Assembly: GCF_052114605.1 (NCBI RefSeq)
Contig: NZ_JBFRFB010000009.1
Span: 95,757 to 159,756, forward strand
Source of the DNA: Microvirga sp052114605
GTDB taxonomy: Bacteria > Pseudomonadota > Alphaproteobacteria > Rhizobiales > Beijerinckiaceae
Direction: 5' to 3'
DNA: 64,000 bases
Shown one piece after another: positions 43,243 through 52,471 of this stretch (position 1 is the first letter of the stretch; each line of letters opens with the position of its first letter). The notes beneath the pieces were generated by a model. It had not been told where the DNA came from and ran no database searches. It worked only from the letters and a program-made list of their open reading frames with translations. Both the position numbers and the translations under genes were made by a program.

Positions 43243-44042
43243 CCATGGCCGTTGAAGAGGATGAGGTCGAGGCATCGCGCGCGCCTTTGATCGAGCATCT
43301 GACCGAACTGCGCTCGCGCCTGATCAAGGCGCTGATCGCGTTCGTGCTGATGTTCTTCATCTGCTTTGCCGGCGCGAAGTACATCTACAATATTCTCGTG
43401 TGGCCTTACGTATACGCGGTCGGTTCGCCTGAAAGGGCGCATCTGGTCTATACGCACGGCCTCGAATATCTCTTCACGCAGATCCAGGTGGCGGCGTTCG
43501 GCGCGGGCTTCCTCGCATTCCCCGTCATCGCCGGTCAGGTCTACAAGTTCGTGGCGCCGGGGCTCTACAAGAACGAGCGGCGCGCCTTCGTGCCGTATCT
43601 CGTCGCGACGCCAGTTCTCTTCGCCGTCGGCGCCGCCTGCGTGTATTTCGTCGCCATGCCGCTGCTCATGCGTTTCTCTGTCGGCATGCAGCAATTGGCT
43701 ACCGATACCACGCCGGCCATCGAGTTTCTGCCCAAGGTCAGCGAGTACCTGTCGCTAATCATGACCCTGATCTTCGCCTTCGGCATCTGCTTCCAGCTCC
43801 CTGTGATCCTGACCCTGCTGGCCCGGGCCGGGATCATCGATTCGGAGTTCCTGAAGAGCAAGCGGCGCTATGCGATCGTGTTCGTCTTCATCCTCGCGGC
43901 GGTTCTGACCCCGCCGGACGTGATCAGCCAGTTCGCCCTTGCGGTCCCCACCTTGCTTCTTTACGAGGCGTCCATCTTCTCCGTCCGCATGGTTGAGAGG
44001 AAGCGCGCGGAAGCCGAGGCGGCGCGGGCGGCGGAAGGGTAG
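43239..44042 (+). CDS. tatC: Sec-independent translocase protein TatC
   Basis: 267 residues with six membrane helices. The start is ATG 43239, overlapping tatB; an in-frame ATG at 43245 is possible. The N-terminal signal-binding region APLIEHLTELRSRLIKAL holds the conserved Glu/Arg pairs, and the cytoplasmic loops show KFVAPGLYKNERRAF, the TatC hallmark. A Glu/Arg-rich tail ends the protein. It is the core receptor of the twin-arginine system. Confidence 0.96.
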   Translation: MTMAVEEDEVEASRAPLIEHLTELRSRLIKALIAFVLMFFICFAGAKYIYNILVWPYVYAVGSPERAHLVYTHGLEYLFTQIQVAAFGAGFLAFPVIAGQVYKFVAPGLYKNERRAFVPYLVATPVLFAVGAACVYFVAMPLLMRFSVGMQQLATDTTPAIEFLPKVSEYLSLIMTLIFAFGICFQLPVILTLLARAGIIDSEFLKSKRRYAIVFVFILAAVLTPPDVISQFALAVPTLLLYEASIFSVRMVERKRAEAEAARAAEG

Positions 44043-44144
44043 GCTCCCAAAGAGCTTCCAAAAGGCCGCTATCCTTGGCGTGAATAAAGGAGCGGTCTGT
44101 GCTAAGGGCAGGGCCGCGTTATCAAGCAGATCCGAGTCAGTCCC

Positions 44145-45506
44145 ATGCACGACATCCGTTCCATCCGCGAAAACCCCGCGGCTTTCGACAAAGGCCTCCT
44201 GAACCGGGGCATGGAGCCTCTGTCCGCGAAGCTGATCGCCCTCGACGATGCCCGCAAGAGCGCGATCTCCGCGCTGCAGGCCGCCACCGAGCGCCGCAAT
44301 GCCATGTCCAAGGAGATCGGCCAGGCCAAAGCGAAGAAGGAAGAGGCTCGCGCGCAGGAGCTGATGGCCGAGGTCGCGACCATCAAGGAATCGATGCCCG
44401 CCCTTGAGGAAGCCGAGCGCTTTGCGGAAAAGGCCCTGTTCGATGTGCTGAGCTCCCTCCCGAACATCCCGAAGGAGGATGTGCCGGTCGGCTCGGATGA
44501 GCACGGCAATGTGGAGCGCCACCGCATCGGCACGCCGCCGACGATCAACAGCGCCAAGCAGCATTTCGAGATCGGCGAGGCGCTGGGCCTCATGGATTTC
44601 GAGACCGCCGCCAAGCTGTCCGGCTCGCGCTTCGTGGTTCTGAAGGGCCAGCTCGCGCGCATGGAGCGCGCGCTCGGCCAGTTCATGATCGACCTGCACA
44701 TCAATGAGCATGGATACACTGAAGTGAACCCGCCGCTGCTGGTGCGCGACGAGGCCATGTTCGGCACCGCGCAGCTGCCGAAATTCGAGGACGATCAGTT
44801 CTGGTCTTTCCCCGGCAATTCGCTTGAGCAGATCGTGAGTGCTGCCCTTGAATGCCAGCCGCGCGATACCATCGCCAAGATGATCAAAGACACCCGCTAC
44901 GGCATGATCCCGACGGCGGAGGTTACGCTCACCAATCTCGTGCGCGAGCAGATCCTCTCCGAGGAAGAGCTGCCCTTGCGTTTCACGGCGCTTACCCCGA
45001 GCTTCCGCGCCGAGGCAGGCTCCGCCGGTCGCGATACGCGCGGAATGATCCGCCAGCATCAGTTCGTGAAATGCGAGCTCGTGTCGATCACGACGCCGGA
45101 GACGTCCGCCGACGAACATGAGCGCATGCTCACCTGCGCGGAAAACGTGCTCAAGAAACTGGAGCTTCCGTTCCGCACGATGACATTGTGCACAGGCGAC
45201 ATGGGCTTCTCCTCCACCAAGACCTACGACATCGAGGTGTGGCTGCCGGGGCAGGGCATGTATCGCGAGATTTCGAGCTGCTCGGTCTGCTCCGATTTCC
45301 AGGCGCGCCGCATGAACGCGCGCTACCGCACCCCGTCCGAGAAGTCGCCGCGCTTCGTGCATACGCTCAACGGTTCCGGCCTTGCGGTCGGCCGCACGCT
45401 CGTCGCGGTTCTGGAGAATTACCAGAACGAGGACGGCAGCGTTACCGTGCCTGCCGTACTGCAACCCTATATGGGCGGCGTCACCCGCATCGAGCGTCAG
45501 GCATAA
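44145..45506 (+). CDS. serS: Seryl-tRNA synthetase
   Basis: 453 residues. The N-terminal two-helix coiled coil (about 25-100) holds tRNA(Ser). The class II core follows: motif 2 in LTPSFRAEAGSAGRDTRGM, RQHQFVKCELVSI, and motif 3 in GSGLAVGRTLVAVLE. All residues needed for activity are present. It is preceded by a 102-base space after tatC and followed one base later by surE, an order common in alphaproteobacteria. Confidence 0.96.
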   Translation: MHDIRSIRENPAAFDKGLLNRGMEPLSAKLIALDDARKSAISALQAATERRNAMSKEIGQAKAKKEEARAQELMAEVATIKESMPALEEAERFAEKALFDVLSSLPNIPKEDVPVGSDEHGNVERHRIGTPPTINSAKQHFEIGEALGLMDFETAAKLSGSRFVVLKGQLARMERALGQFMIDLHINEHGYTEVNPPLLVRDEAMFGTAQLPKFEDDQFWSFPGNSLEQIVSAALECQPRDTIAKMIKDTRYGMIPTAEVTLTNLVREQILSEEELPLRFTALTPSFRAEAGSAGRDTRGMIRQHQFVKCELVSITTPETSADEHERMLTCAENVLKKLELPFRTMTLCTGDMGFSSTKTYDIEVWLPGQGMYREISSCSVCSDFQARRMNARYRTPSEKSPRFVHTLNGSGLAVGRTLVAVLENYQNEDGSVTVPAVLQPYMGGVTRIERQA

Positions 45507-45507
45507 C

Positions 45508-46269
45508 ATGCGCATTCTCTGCACCAACGATGACGGCATTCATGCTCCAGGGTTGAAGACCCTGGAGACTATTGCACGCGCTCTCTCCGACGACGTGTGG
45601 GTGGTGGCCCCCGAGACGGATCAGAGCGGCGTCGCGCATTCGCTTTCGCTCAACGATCCCTTGCGTCTTCGCGAGATTTCAGACCGGCATTTCGCCGTGA
45701 AGGGAACGCCCACCGATTGCGTGATCATGGGCGTTCGCGAACTGATGCGCGAGCACAAGCCCGACCTCGTTCTCTCCGGCGTCAATCGCGGGCAGAATGC
45801 CGCCGAGGACGTCACCTATTCCGGCACGGTTGCGGGTGCTATCGAAGGCACGCTGCTCGGCATCCCCTCCATCGCGCTCTCGCAGGCCTATGGTCCGAAG
45901 AGCCGCAATGACCTGCGCTGGCAATGCGCAGAGCATCACGGTCCCAAGATCATTGCTAAGATTCTCGATGCGGGCATCGACAAGGGCGTCCTCGTCAACG
46001 TCAACTTCCCCGACTGCGAGCCCGGCGAGGTCGAAGGCACGGCGGTGGTCAATCAGGGGCAGCGCACGCAGGAGCTTCTGCACCTGGATGCGCGGCAGGA
46101 TGGGCGCGGCAATCCCTATTACTGGATCGCCTTCGACCGAAGGCCCTTCACGCCCGGCAACGGCACGGATCTCTGGGCGCTCGCGAACCGGCGCATCTCC
46201 GTCACGCCTTTGCGGATCGACATGACCGACGAGCCGACATTGACGCGTTACGCGCAGGCTTTCGACTAA
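45508..46269 (+). CDS. surE: 5'/3'-nucleotidase SurE
   Basis: 253 residues from the ATG at 45508, one base after the serS stop. MRILCTNDDGIHAPGLKTL gives the metal-binding Asp8/Asp9, and VVAPETDQSGVAHSLS with VLSGVNRGQNAAEDVTYSGT completes the SurE active site. It removes phosphate from 5' and 3' nucleoside monophosphates and is linked to stationary-phase survival. pcm and an nlpD-like gene follow, the same order as surE-pcm-nlpD in gammaproteobacteria. Confidence 0.95.
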   Translation: MRILCTNDDGIHAPGLKTLETIARALSDDVWVVAPETDQSGVAHSLSLNDPLRLREISDRHFAVKGTPTDCVIMGVRELMREHKPDLVLSGVNRGQNAAEDVTYSGTVAGAIEGTLLGIPSIALSQAYGPKSRNDLRWQCAEHHGPKIIAKILDAGIDKGVLVNVNFPDCEPGEVEGTAVVNQGQRTQELLHLDARQDGRGNPYYWIAFDRRPFTPGNGTDLWALANRRISVTPLRIDMTDEPTLTRYAQAFD

Positions 46270-46285
46270 CCATGGTGAGGGCGCG

Positions 46286-46966
46286 ATGAGCCAGATGCCT
46301 TATTCATCGGATGCGGAGTTGCGCAACGAGGAAGAGGCCATCGGCGTTGCGTCCTTCGTTCTTTCCCTGCGTGCGAAAGGCATTCGCGATATCGCTCTTT
46401 TAAGGGCGATGGAGCTTGTGCCGAGGGATGTCTTTGCACCGCGCCGCTTCCGCGATCTCGCGCGCACCGATGTCGCCCTGCCGCTTCCCTGCGGCCAGAC
46501 CATGACCAGCCCGCAAACGGTTGCGGCCATGCTCCTGGCTTTGCGCGTCGAGCCCGGCCAGCGCATCCTCGAAGTCGGCACCGGAACGGGTTACGTCACC
46601 GCGCTTCTTGCAAAGCTCGGCGCGGAGGTGACGACGGTCGAGCGTTTCAACACGCTGGCCGCGAGCGCGGCTCAGCATCTTCAGATCGTCGAGGCGGGCA
46701 AGGTCCAAATGGAAGTGGGCGATGGGCTTGCGACGCGCGTGCGTGAGCGGTTCGACCGTATTCTCCTGAATGGGGCGAGGCCTGAAATTCCAGGCAACCT
46801 GACGTCGCTGATCGGTCCGGGCGGGCGCATCGTCGGAGCCGTCACACAGGAGGATGGGCCGCATCTCCTCCAGATCGAACGCCTCGCGGACGGCGAATGC
46901 AACCAATATATCGGCGGCAGCCTGCGGATCTCGCCGCTCCTCACCGGTGTCGCGGCGACTCTTTGA
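46286..46966 (+). CDS. pcm: Protein-L-isoaspartate O-methyltransferase
   Basis: 226 residues. PCGQTMTSPQTVAAMLLAL is the family signature for isoaspartyl substrate binding, LEVGTGTGYVTALLAKLGAE is the SAM-binding motif I, and VERFNTLAA is its acidic loop. It methylates isoaspartyl residues of damaged proteins so that they can return to aspartate. It lies 16 bases after surE, with a GAGG box upstream. Confidence 0.93.
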   Translation: MSQMPYSSDAELRNEEEAIGVASFVLSLRAKGIRDIALLRAMELVPRDVFAPRRFRDLARTDVALPLPCGQTMTSPQTVAAMLLALRVEPGQRILEVGTGTGYVTALLAKLGAEVTTVERFNTLAASAAQHLQIVEAGKVQMEVGDGLATRVRERFDRILLNGARPEIPGNLTSLIGPGGRIVGAVTQEDGPHLLQIERLADGECNQYIGGSLRISPLLTGVAATL

Positions 46967-47086
46967 CCGAGGGCGCCAAAAAATTTTCTGACACAGTTAC
47001 GACAAAATTCGCGTCGTCAACCGTTGCTTAACCTGAACAGGCTTTTAATAGCCCCATCGAGTTGCGTGCGGTTGGGGTTTTGAGTC

Positions 47087-48145
47087 ATGCGTTTGCGTGT
47101 GGGTTCCGGGCATTGGGTTGCGGTGTCGCGGATCGCGTTGGTCAGTTTGATCGGAAGTGCTGCGGCAGCCTGCAGCGGAGATAGCATGAGGTTCTCAGAG
47201 AACCCGTTCTCCAATCCTTTCGCCAATAGCGAGCGCGTGGCGCCCGGTACGCCGACCGCGTCCCAGTCCACTCCGTCCTATGCGGCGGCTCCGATGCCGA
47301 CCTCTTCCGTGCAGGCCCAGGCGCTTCCCCCGGTTCAGGCTCAGCCCCTGTCCCAGCCGACCCGCATGGCCGCCGCACAATCCCCCACTCCCATGATGCA
47401 GCAGCCGCGCCCGGTGCCCATGGCCCAGCCGGCCGCGCAGCCGAAGGTTCGCTTTGTCGATCAGACCAAGGTTGCCGTGAACGAGCAGCCGGTCGCGGTC
47501 CAGCCCGCCGCGCGTACCCGCCCCGGTATGACAGCTCCCATGCAGGCTCCCGCTCCGCTGAAGCCCGCCCCCTTGCCGCAGGTGGCATCCGCCACTCCCG
47601 AGCCGCTGGTTTCCGCGCCGCGTCCTCTCGAGCCGCAGCATCCCCAGCAGGTCGCGGCACTGCCCGCGGCGCAGCCTGTAAAGCCCGCTCCCGTCGTGCC
47701 TCAGGCCGTGGCACCCGCTCCTCAGCCGGAAGCCAAGGCTCCCGTGGCCGAACCCGAGCAGACCGCAAGCGTCTCCGTCGGTGACTTCCGCTGGCCGGCC
47801 CGTGGTCGCGTCATCGCAGGCTTCGGTGCCAATGGCGGCAACGAAGGCATCAACATCGCCGTGCCGGAAGGTACTCCCGTGAAGTCCGCCGAGGCCGGAA
47901 CGGTGACCTATGCTGGCAGCGAGGTGAAGGGTTATGGCAACCTCATCCTCGTCCGCCACGAGAACGGCTTCGTCTCGGCCTACGCCCACAACGGCTCGCT
48001 CAACGTGAAGCGCGGCGAGCAGGTGAAGCGCGGCCAGGTGATCGCGACCTCCGGCCAGACCGGCAACGTGACCTCGCCGCAGCTGCACTTCGAGATCCGC
48101 AAGGGCGCGACTCCTGTCGACCCGATGAAGCATCTCGCCGACTGA
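47087..48145 (+). CDS. nlpD: NlpD-like lipoprotein with degenerate LytM (M23) domain
   Basis: 352 residues. A signal peptide (about 10-28) ends in AAAAC, with Cys29 a likely lipidation site although position -3 is Ala. A Pro/Ala/Gln-rich linker (about 50-225) leads to a LytM domain (233-350). The zinc site is degenerate: the HxGxD motif is NEGIN (Asn252, Asn256) and the HxH motif is QLH (Gln332, His334), while His301 remains. It therefore probably does not cut peptidoglycan, but activates amidases like NlpD or EnvC. E. coli NlpD has a LysM domain that is absent here. The surE-pcm-nlpD order supports the name. Confidence 0.82.
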   Translation: MRLRVGSGHWVAVSRIALVSLIGSAAAACSGDSMRFSENPFSNPFANSERVAPGTPTASQSTPSYAAAPMPTSSVQAQALPPVQAQPLSQPTRMAAAQSPTPMMQQPRPVPMAQPAAQPKVRFVDQTKVAVNEQPVAVQPAARTRPGMTAPMQAPAPLKPAPLPQVASATPEPLVSAPRPLEPQHPQQVAALPAAQPVKPAPVVPQAVAPAPQPEAKAPVAEPEQTASVSVGDFRWPARGRVIAGFGANGGNEGINIAVPEGTPVKSAEAGTVTYAGSEVKGYGNLILVRHENGFVSAYAHNGSLNVKRGEQVKRGQVIATSGQTGNVTSPQLHFEIRKGATPVDPMKHLAD

Positions 48146-48195
48146 TTGCGGTAACAAGATTAGGCCGGCTTTCGGAATTCGAAGGCTGGTCAAGT

Positions 48196-48230
48196 AAGGG
48201 GACGGTGGAGCTCAGCCACCGTCCTTTTGC
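48196..48230 (+). terminator. Rho-independent terminator after the nlpD-like gene
   Basis: GGACGGTGG (48200-48208) pairs with CCACCGTCC (48216-48224) and is followed by TTTTGCTTTTT. It closes the surE-pcm-nlpD transcript. Confidence 0.85.
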
Positions 48231-48266
48231 TTTTTGGCATGGTGTAATTGCGGGCGATTAACTCTC

Positions 48267-48361
48267 ACGTCATGGCCGGGCTTGTCCCGGCCATCCCGAT
48301 CGGAAAGGTATGGCGCTTCACGCAATCGGGATCACCGGCACAAGGCCGGTGATGACGTGCG
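48267..48361. repeat. GTCATGGCCGGGC / GGCCGGTGATGAC palindromic repeat
   Basis: CACGTCATGGCCGGGCTTGT opens and CACAAGGCCGGTGATGACGT closes, with ATCCCGAT and ATCGGGAT as inner arms. It lies between the convergent nlpD-like and DUF815 genes. Confidence 0.7.
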
Positions 48362-48389
48362 GGAGTAAGAATGCTCAGTGCGATAAGGC

Positions 48390-49274
48390 TCAGATCGCCT
48401 TGCCCAGCCGTCCCGCCAGATCCTGAATGAACTGCCAGGCCGTGCGGCCCGAACGTGCGCCGCGGGTCGTGGCCCATTCCAGCGCTTCGGCGCGGATGGC
48501 CTCCCGCTCGCCTTGCAGGCCCAGGTGGTCCACATAGCCGAAGACCATGTCGAGATATTCGTCCTGGCTGCACTTATGGAAGCCCAGCCACAAGCCGAAA
48601 CGGTCCGAGAGCGAGACCTTTTCCTCAACGGCCTCGCCGGGATTGATGGCGGTCGAGCGCTCGTTTTCCATCATGTCGCGAGGCAGCAGGTGGCGGCGGT
48701 TGGAGGTGGCGTAGAAGATCACGTTGTCCGGCCGTCCCTCGATGCCACCTTCCAGAACCGCCTTGAGGGACTTGTAGGAGGTATCGTCCGCGTCGAAGGA
48801 GAGGTCGTCGCAGAAGATGATGAAGCGATGCGGGTCCGCGCGCAGGAGGCTCATGAGGTCGGGCAGGGTCTCGATATCCTCCCGGTGGATCTCGATGAGC
48901 TTGAGGGGCAAGGCGCCCGCGATCTTCGTTGCGTTGATCTCCGCATGGACCGCCTTCACGAGAGAGGATTTGCCCATGCCCCGCGCGCCCCAGAGCAGGG
49001 CGTTGTTGGCCGGCAGGCCCTTGGCGAAGCGCCCGGTATTCTCGGCAAGCTGGTCGCGAACCCGGTCGATGCCCCGGAGAAGGTTCATCTCGACCCGGTT
49101 TACCTTGGGAACGGGAGAGAGCTTGCGCCCCACCGCGTGCCAGACGAAGGCGTCCGCCGCCTTCAGGTCTGCCTGAGGGACCGCCGGAGGCACCAGGCGC
49201 TCCAGTGCGTCGGCGATACGCTTCAAAACGGCAATGGATTCGGGGGAGGTGAGGTCGGCGGGCAGCTGGGACAT
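48390..49274 (-). CDS. DUF815 AAA+ ATPase
   Basis: 294 residues. Walker A is GARGMGKSS, Walker B is FIIFCDDLSF, and the sensor region is VIFYATSNRRHLLPRDMMEN. These and DRFGLWLGFHKCSQDEYLDM identify the DUF815 family, a AAA+ group related to clamp-loader or YifB-like ATPases with no settled function. It is transcribed against the surrounding block and is convergent with the nlpD-like gene and divergent from yajC. No partner gene in its direction. Confidence 0.86.
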   Translation of the reverse strand: MSQLPADLTSPESIAVLKRIADALERLVPPAVPQADLKAADAFVWHAVGRKLSPVPKVNRVEMNLLRGIDRVRDQLAENTGRFAKGLPANNALLWGARGMGKSSLVKAVHAEINATKIAGALPLKLIEIHREDIETLPDLMSLLRADPHRFIIFCDDLSFDADDTSYKSLKAVLEGGIEGRPDNVIFYATSNRRHLLPRDMMENERSTAINPGEAVEEKVSLSDRFGLWLGFHKCSQDEYLDMVFGYVDHLGLQGEREAIRAEALEWATTRGARSGRTAWQFIQDLAGRLGKAI

Positions 49275-49474
49275 GGATCAAGAACCGGTGAACAACCCGT
49301 GATTAGCCCGAAAAGACGCCCGTGGTCCATGCATCAGGCGGTCCAAACAGGATAAGAGGCTTGGGAAAGCCCTCCAACTTCATTGATTTCGCGGAGTCGA
49401 TGGGTATAGTCCCGCCACTTCTAATCCCGTATGGCGCGGGTGGGACCGATGAGGCCCGCCTCGCGCCTTTATCC

Positions 49475-49822
49475 ATGGAGAGCCGCTTGTTCATTTCCCC
49501 CGCTTTCGCACAAGGGGCCCCCGCCGGGGGTGACACGATGTCCCTGATCACGAATTTTGCTCCGTTTGTGCTCATCTTCATCATCATGTGGTTCCTGATC
49601 ATCCGTCCCCAGCAGCGCCGGGTGAAGGCTCACCAGGAAATGATCAAGAATGTGCGTCGCGGCGACACCGTCGTCACCTCGGGCGGCATCATCGGCAAGG
49701 TGTCGAAGGTGCTCGAGGATTCGGCCGATATCGAGGTCGAGATCGCCGATAACGTGAAGGTGAAGGTGGCCCGCGCCATGATCTCCGAGGTCCGCTCCAA
49801 GAGCGAGCCGGTGAAGGCCTAA
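49475..49822 (+). CDS. yajC: Sec translocon accessory protein YajC
   Basis: 115 residues from the ATG at 49475. A TTG at 49487 would begin at FISPAFAQ, the usual alphaproteobacterial YajC beginning, and is a fair alternative giving 111 residues. One membrane helix (FAPFVLIFIIMWFLIIRPQQ) is followed by the KAHQEMIKNVRRGDTVVTSG GI-IGKV cytoplasmic domain. YajC joins SecDF in the inner membrane and aids protein export. secD follows 86 bases later. Confidence 0.92.
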   Translation: MESRLFISPAFAQGAPAGGDTMSLITNFAPFVLIFIIMWFLIIRPQQRRVKAHQEMIKNVRRGDTVVTSGGIIGKVSKVLEDSADIEVEIADNVKVKVARAMISEVRSKSEPVKA

Positions 49823-49908
49823 CGAGTTTACCGGTCCTCGGCTTCCGGGGACCGGTTCGCCGCGCTGTTCGAGGCGTGGCAAAGTGTTTGAGAAAGGTTG
49901 AGCGGACG

Positions 49909-51516
49909 ATGCTGCGCTTCTCGAAATCGAAGATCTTCCTGACCTTGGCGGTCATCATCATCGGCCTTGTCCTGGCCGTGCCGAGCATGATGTCGCCTGA
50001 GCAGCGCAAGGCCTATCTAGCCGCCGTTCCCAGCTGGGTTCCATCCTGGCTAGTGCCGTCCCGCGCCATCGTTCTCGGTCTCGACCTGCAGGGCGGCTCG
50101 CACGTCCTGCTCGAAGTGGATGCACAGGACCTGTTGCGCGGCCAGATCACGATTCTGCGCGACGACGTCCGCCGTATCCTGAGGGATGCCCGCGCTTCGT
50201 CTCAGAACGGCATTCAGACCGTTCAGCGGGGCGTGCAGATCCGGGTTCCGGATGCAGCAGACCGTGACCGGTTGATGCCGCGCCTGAGGGAATTGGCGCA
50301 GCCCGTCGGTAGTGCCGTGCTGGGCCAGACCGGAAACAACTCCATTGAGATCAATACCACGCCGGAAGGCGTGATCACGCTGACCTACACGGAAGCCGGC
50401 ATCAATGAGCGCGTGCGCCGCGCCGTCGATCAATCCATCGAGGTCATCCGCCGCCGTATCGATGCCACCGGGACGACGGAGCCGAGCATCCAGCGCCAAG
50501 GCGCGGACCGCGTTCTCGTCCAGGTTCCCGGCCTTCAGGACCCGCAGCAGCTGAAGGCGCTGCTCGGCGAGACGGGCAATCTCGAATTCCGCCTGCTGGC
50601 TCAGGCCGGCGCGACGGATGTCGATATGCTTCCCATGGAAGACATGGGCGGCCAGCGGGTGCCCGTGGACCGCCGGGTCATCGCCCAAGGCGGCGACCTC
50701 ACCGATGCGCAGCCGGCTTTCGATTCCCAGACCCGTCAGCCCATCGTGAACTTCCGCTTCAATATCCGCGGCGCGCAGCGCTTCGGGCAGGCGACCACGG
50801 AAAATCTCGGGCGGCAACTGGCGATCGTCCTCGATAACCGCGTGATCTCGGCGCCGACGATCCAGTCACCGATCACCGGTGGTTCGGGCCAGATCTCGGG
50901 CAGCTTCACCCTGGAGCAGGTCAACAACCTCGCGGTTCTGCTGCGCTCCGGCGCGCTTCCCGCCAAGCTCACCATCGTGGAAGAGCGCACCGTCGGTCCC
51001 GGCCTTGGCCGCGACTCCATCGAGGCGGGCAAGATGGCTACCTATGTGGCCGCCATCTTCGTCGTGATCTTCATGTTCGCCACCTACGGCGTGTTCGGCT
51101 TCATCGCCAACATCGCGCTCCTCGTCCATGTGGGCCTCATCCTCGGCCTCATGTCCGTGCTAGAAGCCACGATGACGCTGCCGGGCATCGCGGGCATCGT
51201 GCTCACCATAGGCACGGCAGTGGATTCGAACGTGCTGATCTACGAGCGCATCCGCGAAGAGGTGAGGTCGGGCCGCTCTATCGTCTCCGGCATTCAGGCC
51301 GGCTTCGACCGCGCCTTCGCGACCATCGTGGACTCGAACAGCACCATGGCGATCGCCGCCGTGATCCTGTTCTTCCTCGGCTCCGGTCCCGTGCGCGGCT
51401 TCGCGGTCGTGTTCATTCTCGGCATCCTGACCACGGTTCTCACCGCTGTGACCCTCACGCGCATGATGATTGCGCTCTGGTATCAGTGGACGCGTCCCAA
51501 AGTCCTTCCGTTCTAA
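49909..51516 (+). CDS. secD: Protein translocase subunit SecD
   Basis: 535 residues from the ATG at 49909; an in-frame ATG at 49876 lacks a ribosome site and homology. A first helix (KIFLTLAVIIIGLVLAVPSM) precedes GLDLQGGSHVLLEVD, the D1 signature. The large periplasmic domain spans about 60-370, with five C-terminal helices (about 385-520) including GIAGIVLTIGTAVDSNVLIY with the proton-path Asp. SecDF uses the proton gradient to pull proteins outward. It precedes secF by 12 bases. Confidence 0.96.
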   Translation: MLRFSKSKIFLTLAVIIIGLVLAVPSMMSPEQRKAYLAAVPSWVPSWLVPSRAIVLGLDLQGGSHVLLEVDAQDLLRGQITILRDDVRRILRDARASSQNGIQTVQRGVQIRVPDAADRDRLMPRLRELAQPVGSAVLGQTGNNSIEINTTPEGVITLTYTEAGINERVRRAVDQSIEVIRRRIDATGTTEPSIQRQGADRVLVQVPGLQDPQQLKALLGETGNLEFRLLAQAGATDVDMLPMEDMGGQRVPVDRRVIAQGGDLTDAQPAFDSQTRQPIVNFRFNIRGAQRFGQATTENLGRQLAIVLDNRVISAPTIQSPITGGSGQISGSFTLEQVNNLAVLLRSGALPAKLTIVEERTVGPGLGRDSIEAGKMATYVAAIFVVIFMFATYGVFGFIANIALLVHVGLILGLMSVLEATMTLPGIAGIVLTIGTAVDSNVLIYERIREEVRSGRSIVSGIQAGFDRAFATIVDSNSTMAIAAVILFFLGSGPVRGFAVVFILGILTTVLTAVTLTRMMIALWYQWTRPKVLPF

Positions 51517-51528
51517 GGAGTGCGTACA

Positions 51529-52467
51529 GTGCGCCTCATTCGCCTCTGGCCCGAAAACTCCCATTTCGACTTCATGCGCTTCCGGCGCTTCTCGTTCCCG
51601 CTGTCGGCGGTGATCTCCATTGCGACGGCGATCATGCTCATGACCATGGGCCTGAACTTCGGCATCGATTTCACGGGCGGCACGCTCATGGAGATCCAGG
51701 CCAAGTCCGGCCAGGCCAATGTCGCCCAGATCCGCCAGACCGCAGAGGGCTTCGGCTTCGGCGAGGTGGAGGTGCAGGAATTCGGTGCAGTCGGCGAGGT
51801 CTCGCTGCGCTTCCCGACTCAAGCAGGCGGCGAGGCCGCGCAGACGGCGGTGGTGCAGAAGGCGCGCGATACGTTCAGCGCCGAGTATGATTTCCGCCGC
51901 GTCGAGACGGTCGGTCCGCGCGTATCCGGCGAGCTGGTGCAGTCCGGAACTATCGGTATCGTTCTCTCGGTTCTCGCGGTTCTGTTCTATCTCTGGTTCC
52001 GCTTCGAGCGTGAGCTGGCGGTGGCCTCGATCATCGGCACCTTGCACGACATCGTGCTTACCATCGGCTTCTTCGTGATCACGCGGCACGAGTTCAACAT
52101 GACCTCGATCGCGGCGATCCTCACCATCGTCGGCTATTCGCTTAACGAGACCGTGGTGGTGTTCGATCGTACACGCGAGCTGATGCGCCGCTACAAGACC
52201 ATGCCGACAGAAGAGCTTCTGAATCTGTCGATCAACCACACCATGTCCCGCACGATCATGACGGCGGTGACCACGGCGCTTTCGCTGCTCGCGCTGGTGC
52301 TGTTCGGCGGTCAGGCGATCCAGGGTTTCGCCCAGGTCATGCTCTACGGCGTGGTGATCTGTACCTATTCGGCGATCTGCATCTCGTCACCCATGCTGAT
52401 CTATATCGGCCTGCGCAGCTCCGAGAGCGTGAAGGTATCGGAAGGCAAGGCCGTCGCGGCGGAGTAA
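51529..52467 (+). CDS. secF: Protein translocase subunit SecF
   Basis: 312 residues. The start is taken as GTG 51529, because AAGGAG (51515-51520) stands eight bases before it; an in-frame GTG at 51520 overlaps that box. LNFGIDFTGGTLMEIQ is the SecF signature, and AILTIVGYSLNETVVVFDRT with a conserved Asn/Asp pair in the fourth helix is the channel region. Six membrane helices in all. It acts with SecD and YajC in the inner membrane. Confidence 0.95.
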   Translation: MRLIRLWPENSHFDFMRFRRFSFPLSAVISIATAIMLMTMGLNFGIDFTGGTLMEIQAKSGQANVAQIRQTAEGFGFGEVEVQEFGAVGEVSLRFPTQAGGEAAQTAVVQKARDTFSAEYDFRRVETVGPRVSGELVQSGTIGIVLSVLAVLFYLWFRFERELAVASIIGTLHDIVLTIGFFVITRHEFNMTSIAAILTIVGYSLNETVVVFDRTRELMRRYKTMPTEELLNLSINHTMSRTIMTAVTTALSLLALVLFGGQAIQGFAQVMLYGVVICTYSAICISSPMLIYIGLRSSESVKVSEGKAVAAE

Positions 52468-52471
52468 GGTC

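Noticed and set aside
43755..45539. 594-codon leftward frame opposite tatC and serS
   Set aside because: Spans two unrelated forward genes and shows the low-complexity His/Gly/Arg/Leu pattern of antisense frames.
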